Shown here piece after piece: positions 52,006-61,896 of a stretch of DNA of 64,000 nt. The notes beneath the pieces were generated by a model. The model ran no database searches. It saw only the letters and a list, made by a program, of their open reading frames with translations, and was not told the origin of the DNA. The position numbers were made by a program, and so were the translations under genes. The DNA is from Weeksellaceae bacterium (lineage in GTDB: Bacteria; Bacteroidota; Bacteroidia; Flavobacteriales; Weeksellaceae), in NCBI GenBank assembly GCA_019459455.1, contig JAIBEX010000022.1:186001-250000 (forward strand). The letters are read 5' to 3'. How positions within the stretch are numbered: the stretch's first letter is position 1; every line of letters starts with the position of its first letter.

Positions 52006-52519
52006 ACGATTTATAATGATTTTTCGTCAGCCAAACATCGCCACTTTTTGTAAAGACGATGCGGTCTGCATTCCGGTTTCCGCAATTGTAGTTCACGTCG
52101 GCTTCAAAATACTGATTGCCTTTAGGCAGCTGTTTTTCTCTGTTGCTGAACTTGTCACCGCCAATCGCCCTGCCGGGAAGGACTTCACAAAGGTTTCCGT
52201 CAGATGCCACCCAACCCTGCGCGCGGGCTTCGCCTTTGGTCATATAATAATCCGGAAGTTTACTGTTGGCCTTCACATAACTGATCACTTTGGTTTCTGC
52301 TGTGAGCTCCTCAATATTTCCTGATAATGAGGTGGATGTTTTGTTATTCCTGTTGTTGAGATCGCCGCTGCCTTCCAGATCATTTATCTGGCTGTTGGCT
52401 GAAATGTCGGGCTGCTGTTTCTTTTCAACCCTATAATTATTGAGGAGATACATCACCAGAAATGCCGTCAGCAGGCCGATGACGAAAAAAAGGATCAGTT
52501 TGATTTTATCTTTGTTCAT
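51992..52519 (-). CDS. Membrane-anchored barnase-like ribonuclease
   Basis: 175 residues. An N-terminal transmembrane helix (7-26) and a polar linker (30-78) lead to a barnase domain: LPDYYMTKGEARAQGWVAS, PGRAIGGDKFSNRE, FEADVNYNCGNRNADRI, TKNHYKSF. By analogy with barnase the catalytic set is present: K95, E139 (general base), R149/R153 and H168 (general acid). Secreted guanyl-preferring RNases are toxic if retained in the cell, which explains the barstar gene nearby. Unlike barnase it should stay membrane-tethered unless cleaved. Confidence 0.88.
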   Translation of the reverse strand: MNKDKIKLILFFVIGLLTAFLVMYLLNNYRVEKKQQPDISANSQINDLEGSGDLNNRNNKTSTSLSGNIEELTAETKVISYVKANSKLPDYYMTKGEARAQGWVASDGNLCEVLPGRAIGGDKFSNREKQLPKGNQYFEADVNYNCGNRNADRIVFTKSGDVWLTKNHYKSFEKQ

Positions 52520-52599
52520 TTGAATTGTTTGATATATTTCTGGAAGATGGGTGATTGGGCTTAATGCTTCACATATCTGTTAGAGCTACTCACACCATT

Positions 52600-53391
52600 T
52601 CAATTCCGCCACTCCTCCGGAATATCGCACACCGGGATGGGCTGGATTTTATGCTGGGCGGCCTTATTCATTCTCTGGAATATCCTGAAAACTTCCAGGT
52701 CCCTACCGGAGTAATCTGCTTCTGTTTTGCTTCCCCATTCCTTCTGGATATTTTCAAGTTCCGGGTAGGAGGCGCCAATTTGCTGTTCATCGGTTCTTTC
52801 GGTGTCCCAAAGACCGTCTGTCGGGATTGCATTCTGGATGGATTCCACCAGATTCAGTGATTTTGCCAGTGCATACACTTCCGTTTTGTAGAGATCCGCA
52901 ATAGGGGAGACATCCACACCGCCGTCGCCGTATTTGGTGTAGAACCCGATCCCGAAATCCTCTACTTTGTTTCCGGTCCCGCATACCAAAAGTCCGTTCA
53001 GCTGTCCGAAATAATATAAAGTCAGCATCCTTAAACGCGCTCTGGTATTTGCGAACGCGAGTTTTTCCGACGGATATTTTTCATCATCTACATTAAACGA
53101 TTTATAAAGTTCCTGAAATGCAGGCGTAAGGTCCAGCGAGACTGCTTCGATATTTTGAAATTTTGATTTAAGGTCGTTGATGTGTTCCCAGGCACGGTTT
53201 ACCTGGTCCTCCTTCTGGTGAATCGGCATTTCCAGAAGAAGTGTTTTAAGTCCCGTCATCGCACAGAGTGTTGAAACGACAGCCGAATCCACGCCACCAG
53301 AGACACCGACCACATATCCTTTAACACCTGCTGTCTGGGCGTAATCTTTAAGCCATGAAACGATTTTTTCTGTTATTTTTTCAGTCTGCAT
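52600..53391 (-). CDS. nadE: NAD synthase (ammonia-dependent type)
   Basis: Amidates nicotinate adenine dinucleotide to NAD. 263 residues from MQTEKITEKIVSWLKDYAQ; PP-loop VGVSGGVDSAVV, later GTGNKVEDFGIGFYTKYGDG and PTDGLWDTERTDEQQIGA. No glutaminase domain, so it uses ammonia or a separate donor. The frame continues 220 codons upstream antisense to gldB, which is spurious. nadE beside gldB is a usual flavobacterial arrangement. Confidence 0.92.
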   Translation of the reverse strand: MQTEKITEKIVSWLKDYAQTAGVKGYVVGVSGGVDSAVVSTLCAMTGLKTLLLEMPIHQKEDQVNRAWEHINDLKSKFQNIEAVSLDLTPAFQELYKSFNVDDEKYPSEKLAFANTRARLRMLTLYYFGQLNGLLVCGTGNKVEDFGIGFYTKYGDGGVDVSPIADLYKTEVYALAKSLNLVESIQNAIPTDGLWDTERTDEQQIGASYPELENIQKEWGSKTEADYSGRDLEVFRIFQRMNKAAQHKIQPIPVCDIPEEWRN

Positions 53392-53429
53392 CTTAAATTG
53401 TTTAAAGGGGTCAGGTTCCTGATTTAAAC

Positions 53430-53461
53430 TTGGACTAATCCTTAAAAAATCATTATTTTTG
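53430..53461 (+). promoter_or_regulatory. Promoter of gldBC
   Basis: TTG (53430-53432), a 21-nt spacer and TATTTTTG (53454-53461). Confidence 0.5.
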
Positions 53462-53580
53462 TACCTGAAATTTTTGTAAAAATAGAAAATAAATCTTTCA
53501 AAAGCGTGGCGATGCTGCGAAATATTGTAGAAATGACCAAACAAAAAACGAAGCGGACGACCCGCGACACAAAAGTTCAA

Positions 53581-54561
53581 ATGAAAAGACTCCCAATCCT
53601 GCTTCTTCTTCTTGTATCCGCTTTCTTTCTTCATAGCTGTAAAAAAGAAAATAAGAATATCTGGGACGTGAAAATTGAAACGCCCGCTGCGAAAATACCG
53701 GTTACCGACATTTCCAAGGACTTTTTTGCTCCGGAAGTTACACTGGAACAGTTCAGGGCAAAATATCCCTGGTTTCAGGGATCTGTGAAGGATGAGGATT
53801 TCATAAAAAGACGCAACAGCCCCGAGGAGGCTAAACTCTATCGGGAGGCGGCTACCAAAGTCGATCTTAACCTTTTGGGCACCGACCTCGCAGCCCTTTT
53901 CGCCAGGGTAAAACATCACTTTCCAAATTTTAAAAATCCAAAAGTCTACACTTTTTCCTCTAGCACGCAGATGTACGAGGAACCGGTAATCTATGATCCG
54001 CAGCAGGGCTTTCTGTTTATCGATATTTCTGGGTTTATGGGGGAGAAGAACCACTATTATAAAGGCATTGAGGAGTATTTTAAAGTTTCAATGAATCCGG
54101 TGAATATCATTCCAAAGACATCGGAGGCCATTGCTTTTACCATTGTTCCCTACAGTAAGGATTCGCAGAAATTCCTGGACCAGATGGTCTATAACGGCAA
54201 GATCATGACCCTGCAGGATGCTTTTTTGCCTCACCTGCCGGACCATCTGAAGATGAATGCAACCGCAAAACAGTACGAATGGAGCAAAGCGAGTGAAGTG
54301 AGTATCTGGGATTATTTTATTGAAAATGACTATTTATTCAGTCCGGACCCACGGCTCACCGAACGTTTTATAAATCCGGGTCCTTTTTCGAAATTCTACA
54401 CCGATGTGGACAAGCAGTCTTCGCCGCAGGTAGGAGTTTTTACCGGATGGCAGATCTGCAGGAAGTTTTATGAGAAAAATCCGGAAACCCCACTGCTGGA
54501 TTTCCTGGCAATGAGCGCCACCGATATCTTCAATAAGTCTGAATATAAACCAAAAAAATGA
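53581..54561 (+). CDS. gldB: Gliding motility lipoprotein GldB
   Basis: 326 residues from MKRLPILLLLLVSAFFLHSC, with C20 as the lipid site. FAPEVTLEQFRAKYPWFQGS, PKVYTFSSSTQMYEEPVIYD and MNPVNIIPKTSEAIAF are GldB hallmarks. It is needed for gliding in Flavobacterium johnsoniae and stabilises the type IX secretion/gliding machinery. The in-frame extension back to 53506 would spoil the signal peptide. Followed by gldC. Confidence 0.92.
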   Translation: MKRLPILLLLLVSAFFLHSCKKENKNIWDVKIETPAAKIPVTDISKDFFAPEVTLEQFRAKYPWFQGSVKDEDFIKRRNSPEEAKLYREAATKVDLNLLGTDLAALFARVKHHFPNFKNPKVYTFSSSTQMYEEPVIYDPQQGFLFIDISGFMGEKNHYYKGIEEYFKVSMNPVNIIPKTSEAIAFTIVPYSKDSQKFLDQMVYNGKIMTLQDAFLPHLPDHLKMNATAKQYEWSKASEVSIWDYFIENDYLFSPDPRLTERFINPGPFSKFYTDVDKQSSPQVGVFTGWQICRKFYEKNPETPLLDFLAMSATDIFNKSEYKPKK

Positions 54562-54619
54562 ATCCGGGAGTCGCGATCTCAGTTAAAATGCTGTATCCGG
54601 CGTCCCGTAAGCTTTTAAA

Positions 54620-54946
54620 ATGAAAAAGACCCAAATTACCATAGACGTGGAACTGGATGAAAACCATGTTCCGGAAAAAATGACCTGGAATGCACAGGAT
54701 GGCGGCATAGAAGCCCAGGAAACAAAGGCGACCATGATTTCTGTATGGGACGATAAAACGATGGAAGCCCTGAGGATTGACCTTTGGACTAAAGAAATGC
54801 CCGTGGATCAGATGAAGATGTTCCTGCACCAGGTTTTAATCTCGATGGCAAACACATACCAGCGCGCAACCGGCGAAGATGATGTAGCCGCCTGGATGGA
54901 AGAGGTGGCAGAAGAATTTGCCATAAAATCAGCGATAAAAATGTAG
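54620..54946 (+). CDS. gldC: Gliding motility protein GldC
   Basis: 108 residues, no signal peptide: MKKTQITIDVELDENHVPEKMTWNAQ and KTMEALRIDLWTKEMPVDQM (each shown in part) match GldC. A small cytoplasmic protein that enhances gliding. It sits 58 nt after gldB, as in other flavobacteria. Confidence 0.92.
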   Translation: MKKTQITIDVELDENHVPEKMTWNAQDGGIEAQETKATMISVWDDKTMEALRIDLWTKEMPVDQMKMFLHQVLISMANTYQRATGEDDVAAWMEEVAEEFAIKSAIKM

Positions 54947-55059
54947 TAATCAATTTGCTTTCGGCCGTTTTTTAATGGCCTTAGTTAATACGTAACGTAA
55001 TAATTTGCAATTTGGAAAAGCCCAAAGGCTAAAAACCATTTGCAATAAGCAATAACAAT

Positions 55060-56199
55060 ATGAATTTCAATACCAAAGTAATCCACGGTGGACAACACCA
55101 CGAATCGGCCACGGGTTCCGTAAATGTTCCTGTGTTCTTAACGTCAACTTTTGCACAGAAATCTCCGGGAATCCATTCCGGTTACGAATATTCCCGTGCG
55201 GCAAATCCAACAAGACAGGCTTTGGAAGACAGTTTGGCAAGCATAGAAAACGGCGCGAGAGGTTTGGCTTTCGGTTCCGGTCTGGCGGCCATAGACTGTG
55301 TGCTTAAACTTCTGAATCCGGGAGATGAGGTCATTGCAGTGGATGACCTTTATGGTGGTACCTACCGGATGTTCACGCGCCTGTTCGAAAAATATCAGTT
55401 GAAATTCATCTTCGTGAACTTTGATGATGTTTCAAAGATTTCAGGGTTAATTACCGACAACACCAAACTGATTTGGCTTGAAACGCCTACCAATCCTCTG
55501 ATGAAACTGGTAGACATTAAAGCCGTTACAGAGTTGGTGAAAGGAAAAGATATTCTGGTAGCAGTTGACAATACTTTTGCGACTCCATACATCCAGCTTC
55601 CGCTGGATTTGGGAGCGGATATTGTTATGCACTCTGCTACAAAATATTTAGGGGGTCACTCCGACGTGATTGCCGGAGCATTGATCGCCAAAACAGCCGA
55701 ACTCGGAGAAAAACTTCACTTCATCCAGTTTGCGAGCGGCGGAATTTTGGGACCTCACGATTCTTATTTGGTTTTAAGAGGGATTAAAACCTTGGCTTTA
55801 AGGATGCAGCGCCATTCCTATAACGGTCTGGAAGTCGCAAAATACCTGGAAAACCATCCTGCTGTTGAAAAAGTAATCTATCCGGGTCTTCAGTCTCATC
55901 CACAATACGCTTTGGCTCAGCGACAGATGAAAGAACCTGGCGGAATGGTGTCCTTCACCTTTAAATCAGGTAAAAAAGAAGATGCCATTAAGTTTTTAGA
56001 GAAATTAAAAGTATTCACCCTTGCAGAATCTTTGGGTGGTGTGGAATCATTGGCTAATCATCCGGCTTTAATGACGCACGCTTCGATTCCTGAAGATAAA
56101 CGTGCAGAACTTGGGATTACCGATGATTTGGTAAGACTTAGCGTTGGAATCGAGGACAAAGAAGATTTACTCGCCGATTTAGAAAAAGCTTTCAATTAA
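55060..56199 (+). CDS. Cystathionine gamma-synthase / lyase family PLP enzyme
   Basis: 379 residues of the Cys/Met metabolism PLP family: FNTKVIHGGQHHESATGSV, YEYSRAANPTRQALE, PLP lysine in MHSATKYLGGHSDV, and PGGMVSFTF and SLGGVESLANHPALMTH (substrate carboxylate binding). Makes or splits cystathionine; sequence alone does not settle direction. Single gene with a strong terminator. Confidence 0.88.
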   Translation: MNFNTKVIHGGQHHESATGSVNVPVFLTSTFAQKSPGIHSGYEYSRAANPTRQALEDSLASIENGARGLAFGSGLAAIDCVLKLLNPGDEVIAVDDLYGGTYRMFTRLFEKYQLKFIFVNFDDVSKISGLITDNTKLIWLETPTNPLMKLVDIKAVTELVKGKDILVAVDNTFATPYIQLPLDLGADIVMHSATKYLGGHSDVIAGALIAKTAELGEKLHFIQFASGGILGPHDSYLVLRGIKTLALRMQRHSYNGLEVAKYLENHPAVEKVIYPGLQSHPQYALAQRQMKEPGGMVSFTFKSGKKEDAIKFLEKLKVFTLAESLGGVESLANHPALMTHASIPEDKRAELGITDDLVRLSVGIEDKEDLLADLEKAFN

Positions 56200-56202
56200 T
56201 AC

Positions 56203-56242
56203 AAACCTTCAAGGATTCCAAATCCTTGAAGGTTTTTTTTAT
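56203..56242 (+). terminator. Terminator overlapping the next promoter
   Basis: A perfect 15-bp stem AAACCTTCAAGGATT / AATCCTTGAAGGTTT with a 3-nt loop is followed by T. The -7 box TATATTTG of the DinB-like gene (56240-56247) begins in the T run. Confidence 0.9.
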
Positions 56243-56252
56243 ATTTGAAACG

Positions 56253-56753
56253 ATGACTGAATTTCAAAAATATATCCAACGCTATCTCGATTTGATTCCT
56301 TCGGAAAACTGGATAGAAGAAATGAAGCTGACCGGTACTTACACTCTGGAAATTTATGGCAGTTTAACTCCCGATCTGGAAGAATACGCCTATGCAGAAG
56401 GAAAATGGACATTGAAGGAACTTTTGCAGCACCTTATTGATGCCGAAAGGATTTTCGTTTACCGCGCGCTGCGGTTTGCGAGGAAAGATAAGACCGAACT
56501 TGCGGGATGGGACGAAGAACTTTACGCCAAACATTATTTTTCCACGGAAAGAAATTTGAAAAGTTTAACCGACGAATTCGAAACGGTGCGGAAATCTTCC
56601 GTTATTTTTTTTGAAAATTTAAACAGGACACAACTTACTGAAACCGGTATCGCGAATGGAAACGAAATTTCAGTAGAAACATTGGGTAAATTAATTGTCG
56701 GGCACAACATTCATCATCTGAATATCATCAACGAACGGTATTTACAGTCTTAA
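56253..56753 (+). CDS. DinB family protein
   Basis: 166 residues from MTEFQKYIQRYLDLIPSENW, a four-helix bundle of the DinB/YfiT type. Metal-binding histidines are expected in LLQHLIDAERIF and GHNIHHLNII. Some relatives are thiol S-transferases; function here unknown. The -7 box TATATTTG ends 5 nt before the ATG, suggesting a leaderless message. Confidence 0.82.
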   Translation: MTEFQKYIQRYLDLIPSENWIEEMKLTGTYTLEIYGSLTPDLEEYAYAEGKWTLKELLQHLIDAERIFVYRALRFARKDKTELAGWDEELYAKHYFSTERNLKSLTDEFETVRKSSVIFFENLNRTQLTETGIANGNEISVETLGKLIVGHNIHHLNIINERYLQS

Positions 56754-56855
56754 AACTTGAATGGAAGCAAGTTTTAGCTTATTTAATTATTTCAGATACA
56801 AATTGGCTTTCGCCAAAACTAGTTTTAAAGCATTTACCTAAGAATAAATAGTAAA

Positions 56856-57233
56856 ATGAACTGTCCTTGCTGCTCGGGAAAAAATTACGGAGACTGCTGC
56901 AAACCTTATCACAGCGGAGAAAAGAATGCGCCCACCGCAGAAGCGCTCATGCGCTCGCGCTTTTCTTCATTTGCAATTCCGAACGGCGAATATTTAATGG
57001 AAACCACTCTTCCGGCAAAAAGAAAATTTCATAACAAAAAAGACCTGCAGGAATGGGGAGAAATCAATGAGTGGACAAAGCTGGAAATTGTTAAGACACC
57101 AACCCTTGATCAGATAGAATTTAAAGCATGGTATAAAGATGAAGACAGAAGACTGCAACTCCACCATGAACACTCATTTTTTAAGAAGCTGAATGAAAGG
57201 TGGTATTATGTCTCGGGGAAGTTTTTAGATTAA
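56856..57233 (+). CDS. YchJ family SEC-C motif protein
   Basis: 125 residues: N-terminal zinc-binding CPCCSGKNYGDCCKPYH, then PTAEALMRSRFSSFAI and FKAWYKDEDRRLQLHHEHSFF. The YchJ/UPF0225 family has no settled function; the SEC-C zinc motif occurs in SecA. Confidence 0.88.
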   Translation: MNCPCCSGKNYGDCCKPYHSGEKNAPTAEALMRSRFSSFAIPNGEYLMETTLPAKRKFHNKKDLQEWGEINEWTKLEIVKTPTLDQIEFKAWYKDEDRRLQLHHEHSFFKKLNERWYYVSGKFLD

Positions 57234-57241
57234 ACTAAGCA

Positions 57242-57490
57242 TTAATCATTTTTTCTCTCATTTTTCTTTTTCTGTCTTAAAACATACAGATACAAACTTT
57301 CAACTTTCGTCCTCGCCCAGTCTGTTTTGCGAAGAAATTTCAGCGAAGAATTGATGCTGGGATTATCGGTAAAACACTTAATGTTAATCTGCTTTCCCAA
57401 ATCTTCAAATCCGCCATAATATTCCACCAGTTCCTCAAGAATTGCATCGAGGCGTTTCCCATGTAATGGGTCTTTCTGTTTCTGTTCCAT
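57242..57490 (-). CDS. VF530-type DNA-binding protein (DUF2132)
   Basis: 82 residues: DPLHGKRLDAILEELVEYYG, INIKCFTDNPSINSSLKFLR and TDWARTKVESLYLYVL match the VF530 family, whose structure suggests double-stranded DNA binding. Basic C-terminus. Convergent with the YchJ gene. Confidence 0.82.
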   Translation of the reverse strand: MEQKQKDPLHGKRLDAILEELVEYYGGFEDLGKQINIKCFTDNPSINSSLKFLRKTDWARTKVESLYLYVLRQKKKNERKND

Positions 57491-57617
57491 AAGATGGGGT
57501 AAAATTAATCATTACAATTTATTTATTCGGGAATCAGTAAAAATTCTGTATATTTTGCTCTTACATTTTGAGGGTGAACCGATACAGATTCCATTTTATC
57601 ATTAATTTTTTCTGAAT

Positions 57618-58823
57618 ATGAAAATTCTGCATACTGCCGACTGGCATTTGGGTAAACGACTGGACCGTTTTTCAAGACTTGAAGAGCAGGTTTTGGTCAT
57701 GAATGAAATCGAAGAGATTGCCGATGATCAAAAGGTAGATTTGGTTCTGATTGCCGGAGATCTTTTCGATAATTTCAACCCGGGTGTTGAGGCCACAGAG
57801 CTTTTTTATAAAACGTTGAAACGTCTGTCCCGGAGTGGAAAACGCCCTGTAATAGCGATTTCGGGCAACCATGATTCTCCTAATCTGATCGATGCACCCG
57901 ATCCTTTGGCACGTGAATGCGGAATTATTTTAATCGGGCATCCAAAAGCTGAAATAAATCCTTTTGAATTGGGAGGTTTTAAGATTACGCGTTCAGTTTC
58001 GGGATTTATTGAAATTCAACTCAAAAATCAGGATTTTCCCGTCAGGATTCTCCATATGCCTTACGCCAATGAGGTCCGTTTGAAAGAATATTTCGGCGAA
58101 AATAAAGAAGAAGGGCTCAACCATGTTTTGGCAGAACACTGGAAAAAAATTGCAGACAATTTCTGCGACGACAAAGGTGTTAATCTCCTTATGGCTCATC
58201 TGTACATGAACAAGAAAGGAATGCCCCTTCTGGACGAGCCTGAAGGTGAAAAACCCATTAAAATAGGAAATGCTGATCTGATTTTTTCGGATACCATTCC
58301 GCGTCAGGTTCAGTATACCGCGTTGGGGCATCTGCACGGTTTCAGAAACATAGGGACCGCTGAAAAACCCGTTGTTTACCCGTCTTCTCCGCTTTGTTAC
58401 AGTTTCAGTGAAGCCGGGCAGACCAAATTTGTTTCGATCATTCAAGCGCAGCCGAACCAAAATGTGTCATTTGAGATAATCGCTTTACAAAACGGAAAAC
58501 ATTTAGTCAGGAAAACTTTTAACGATGTAGATAAAGCAATTGAATGGCTCACCGAAAATCAAAACACTTTGGTTGAGCTGACCCTGGAAAGCGAAACTTT
58601 TTTAAAGGCCGAAGAAAGAAAGCGGATTTATCAGGCCCATCATGGCATCGTGCATTTGATCCCAAAAGTTAAGAATCAGGAGTTTAGTGAAAATCAATTG
58701 CAGGAAATCAATTTAAATCAGGATATCCAGTCGCTTTTTAAAGATTATTTTAAATCTAAAAACCACGGTCAGGAAGCCAATGAAGACCTCATCGACCTGT
58801 TCGATGAAATTAAAAACCTGTAA
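57618..58823 (+). CDS. sbcD: Nuclease SbcCD subunit D
   Basis: 401 residues of the Mre11/SbcD phosphoesterase fold: ILHTADWHLGKRLD, LIAGDLFDNFNPG, AISGNHDSP, LMAHLYM and ALGHLHGFRN supply the manganese ligands. With SbcC it opens hairpins and clears protein-blocked DNA ends. It ends 3 nt before sbcC. Confidence 0.93.
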   Translation: MKILHTADWHLGKRLDRFSRLEEQVLVMNEIEEIADDQKVDLVLIAGDLFDNFNPGVEATELFYKTLKRLSRSGKRPVIAISGNHDSPNLIDAPDPLARECGIILIGHPKAEINPFELGGFKITRSVSGFIEIQLKNQDFPVRILHMPYANEVRLKEYFGENKEEGLNHVLAEHWKKIADNFCDDKGVNLLMAHLYMNKKGMPLLDEPEGEKPIKIGNADLIFSDTIPRQVQYTALGHLHGFRNIGTAEKPVVYPSSPLCYSFSEAGQTKFVSIIQAQPNQNVSFEIIALQNGKHLVRKTFNDVDKAIEWLTENQNTLVELTLESETFLKAEERKRIYQAHHGIVHLIPKVKNQEFSENQLQEINLNQDIQSLFKDYFKSKNHGQEANEDLIDLFDEIKNL

Positions 58824-58826
58824 ACT

Positions 58827-61800
58827 ATGATTCCACTCCAACTCACCCTCGAAGGTTTATATTCTTATCAGGAAAGACAGACGATTGATTTCAGAAGCCT
58901 CACCGAGGCCGGACTTTTCGGGATTTTCGGAGCGGTCGGTTCGGGGAAATCCTCCATTTTAGAAGCGATCTCTTTCGCATTATATGGCGAAACCGAAAGG
59001 CTGAACTGGCGTGATAAAAGAGCCTACAATATGATGAATCTGAAAGCGGACAGTTCCTTCATACAGTTCGATTTCATTAATCATGAAAACAAAATCTTTC
59101 GCGCTGCGAGGGAATTCCGGCGCAATTCTAAAAAATTCGAGGACGTAAAACCTTCTTCAGTTACCTTCTACGAAAAGCAGAACGATAAATGGATTCCATT
59201 AGAGCATTCTGACTGTGAGAAAATCATTGGACTGAGTTATGCGAATTTCAAGCGGACGATCATTATTCCACAGGGTCAGTTTAAGGAGTTCCTCGAACTG
59301 GGCGCCGCTGAACGCACCAATATGATGAAGGAAATTTTTAATCTCCAGCAATTTGACCTTCAGAACAATGCTGCAGTTCTGAATAGTAAAAACAAATCAG
59401 AACTCGATCAGCTGGAAGGTCAACTAAAAGGTTTTGAGGAAATTAATCAGGAAAACATTGCAGCACAGAAAAATTTCCAGGAAACCGCTCAGCAAAAATT
59501 TGATGAAGTTAGCATTGAATTTAAAAAAGCGGATGATCAATACCGGAATCTAAAAAATCTGAAAACTGACTTTGAGTTGCTGAATTCAAAGAAGGAAAAC
59601 TATACAAAACTGCTTCCGGAAAAAGAAAACATTGACAAATTAGAACTAGAAACAGAACTGTACGACAGGCTTTTCCGGATTTTCAATCCATTAATTGCAG
59701 AGAAATACAAACTTCAGGCAGAACTGAAAAATCAGCAGAATGAACTTGCTTCTATTGCGGATGTCTTAAAGGAAACTTTAGCAAAATCTGACCAGAATAA
59801 AAAGGATATGGAATCGCTTTTGCCGCGGTTTGAAGCTTTGGAACAGTCGAAAATTCAGGAAAATGATTTAAAGATAATCCTGCAGATGCTCACTTTTTCT
59901 ACTGAGATAAAAACATTGAAAGAACGCACCGGAAATGGTTCTGCAAAAGTAAAAGAAGTTGAATGCGTCCAAAAATCAATTAGGGAAAAAGTTAAGGAAT
60001 TAACTGCGCAAGTCGAAGATTTAAAGCCCAAAAAACTTGACGCCAATTTATTACTGAAGGTGGGAAACTGGTTTTCCACCCACAAAAACTTATCAGAATC
60101 GCTGCAAAAACAGGTAAGCAAAACGGACACATTAAGAGAGGAGATTCAGAAAACCGCGGACGAATTAAAGCCTTTTGATATCGAAATTGAGCGTTTTGAG
60201 CATGATTTCAAATTGAAATCTGATGCGTTGGAGAACCGGAAAAAAGAAGTTTCCGGGAAGAAAAGTGAGCTTGAAGTTCAGCAGAAATTGGCCCATTTTG
60301 CCGATGCACTTCATGATGGTGAATCTTGTCCGCTCTGTGGGGCGCTGGAACATCCGCAAATTGTAGCGTTTGATGATGTGAATGCTGAACTTAAAGATAT
60401 CCAGGCACAGCTTGATCAAATTGAATTTCAACAAAGGGAGAGTCAGAGTAAAAAGTCTGCAATTGAAAAAATCCTGGAAAGGAAAAATCTTCTTCAGTTA
60501 CACCTGCAGGCGGAAGAAGGGCATTTAAATGAAGTTAAAATTCAGTTCGGAAACCATCAGAATCTGTTTGTGTGGAAAGAATTTAATTCTCATAACGAAA
60601 CCGTTTTCAACAACAAACGAACGGAATCATTTGAGATTGAAAAGCAGCTTGAAGAACTCACCAAAAAAATCGCTTCAGAGCAAAAAAACCTCGAAAGTGC
60701 GCATGAAAATCTGAATAAATTCACTAAAGCGCTTGAAGAATTCAAACTTAAAGAAAAAGAAGTTGAAACCAAAATTACCACCAATGAATCAAATTTAAAG
60801 ATTTTAGGGTGGACAGATTATAAAGAAAAAACTTTTGAGGAAGTCAGGAAATTATATGCGGATTTATCCAAAAGCAATCTTGAAACGGAGCAGAACTATC
60901 AGAAATTAATCACCCGGGAAAAACAAATTTCTTTAAAACTTGCCTCACAAAAAGCAACAGTCACCCAACTGGAAACACGGATTCTCGAAATTAGTGAAGA
61001 AGTTTCAGCAAATGAAATTCAGATAAAGCATGCATTAACTACCAACAAATTCAGCGATTTAGACGAAATTGAATCCATTTTGGCGCAAAAAACCAATGTT
61101 GCAGACGGGCGAAATCAGATCCAGAAATTTAGGATCGAATTTGAAATCCTCCGTAATGGAATCGCCGAACTGGAAACCAAACTTGAAGGGTTTCATTTTG
61201 ATGAATTGCAGTTTTTGGAAGTTGAAAATCTGTTGAAAATCCTTGAGACTGAAAAAACCATTGCCAACGATTCGCTTGTAAAACTCACTGCAGAAATTGA
61301 AAGGCTTTTTATTGAATTCCAAAAGAAAGAGGGTTTGCTGAAAGATTTATCGAAACTTCAGAAGCGCGCGGAAAACCTGAAGATCATGACCAATCTTTTT
61401 AAAGGAGCAGGTTTTGTGCAATATGTTTCTTCCATTTATCTGCGTCAGTTGTGCGACCACGCGAATGTCCGTTTTCACCGCATGACGCGCAACCAGCTGA
61501 GTCTGCAGCTCAACGAGAACAATGATTTTGAAATTATTGATTATCTGAACGAAGGACGATGCAGAAGTGTAAAAACTTTATCCGGCGGTCAGTCTTTTCA
61601 GGTGTCGCTTAGTCTTTCCTTGGCTCTGGCAGAGAGTGTTCAGACGAATGCCAGGGCTGAAAAGAATTTCTTTTTTATTGACGAGGGCTTCGGAACCCAG
61701 GATCTGGAATCGGTGAATGTGGTTTTTGAAACGCTGATGAGCCTGCAAAAAGAAAACAGGATCGTGGGCATCATTTCGCATGTGGAGGAGCTGAAAGAAA

Positions 61801-61865
61801 AAATCCCCGTTTCGCTCAATATCACAAAAGACGAGGAAAGAGGAAGTTTGATTGAGGTGATGTAA
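58827..61865 (+). CDS. sbcC: Nuclease SbcCD subunit C
   Basis: 1012 residues: Walker A GAVGSGKSSILEAI (about 35-48), long coiled coils with the zinc hook C501-PL-C504 in the middle, a second coil, then LSGGQSF signature and FFFIDEGFGTQDLESV (Walker B). An SMC-like ATPase. Active SbcCD should limit long perfect palindromes, of interest given the hairpin-rich repeats in this window. Confidence 0.93.
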   Translation: MIPLQLTLEGLYSYQERQTIDFRSLTEAGLFGIFGAVGSGKSSILEAISFALYGETERLNWRDKRAYNMMNLKADSSFIQFDFINHENKIFRAAREFRRNSKKFEDVKPSSVTFYEKQNDKWIPLEHSDCEKIIGLSYANFKRTIIIPQGQFKEFLELGAAERTNMMKEIFNLQQFDLQNNAAVLNSKNKSELDQLEGQLKGFEEINQENIAAQKNFQETAQQKFDEVSIEFKKADDQYRNLKNLKTDFELLNSKKENYTKLLPEKENIDKLELETELYDRLFRIFNPLIAEKYKLQAELKNQQNELASIADVLKETLAKSDQNKKDMESLLPRFEALEQSKIQENDLKIILQMLTFSTEIKTLKERTGNGSAKVKEVECVQKSIREKVKELTAQVEDLKPKKLDANLLLKVGNWFSTHKNLSESLQKQVSKTDTLREEIQKTADELKPFDIEIERFEHDFKLKSDALENRKKEVSGKKSELEVQQKLAHFADALHDGESCPLCGALEHPQIVAFDDVNAELKDIQAQLDQIEFQQRESQSKKSAIEKILERKNLLQLHLQAEEGHLNEVKIQFGNHQNLFVWKEFNSHNETVFNNKRTESFEIEKQLEELTKKIASEQKNLESAHENLNKFTKALEEFKLKEKEVETKITTNESNLKILGWTDYKEKTFEEVRKLYADLSKSNLETEQNYQKLITREKQISLKLASQKATVTQLETRILEISEEVSANEIQIKHALTTNKFSDLDEIESILAQKTNVADGRNQIQKFRIEFEILRNGIAELETKLEGFHFDELQFLEVENLLKILETEKTIANDSLVKLTAEIERLFIEFQKKEGLLKDLSKLQKRAENLKIMTNLFKGAGFVQYVSSIYLRQLCDHANVRFHRMTRNQLSLQLNENNDFEIIDYLNEGRCRSVKTLSGGQSFQVSLSLSLALAESVQTNARAEKNFFFIDEGFGTQDLESVNVVFETLMSLQKENRIVGIISHVEELKEKIPVSLNITKDEERGSLIEVM

Positions 61866-61896
61866 GAAGTTAAGGTTCGGTGAAAAGATTTATGAG

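Noticed and set aside
53392-54054. Upstream extension of the nadE frame by 220 codons
   Set aside because: It is antisense to gldB and unlike any NAD synthase; MQTEKITEKI is the normal start.
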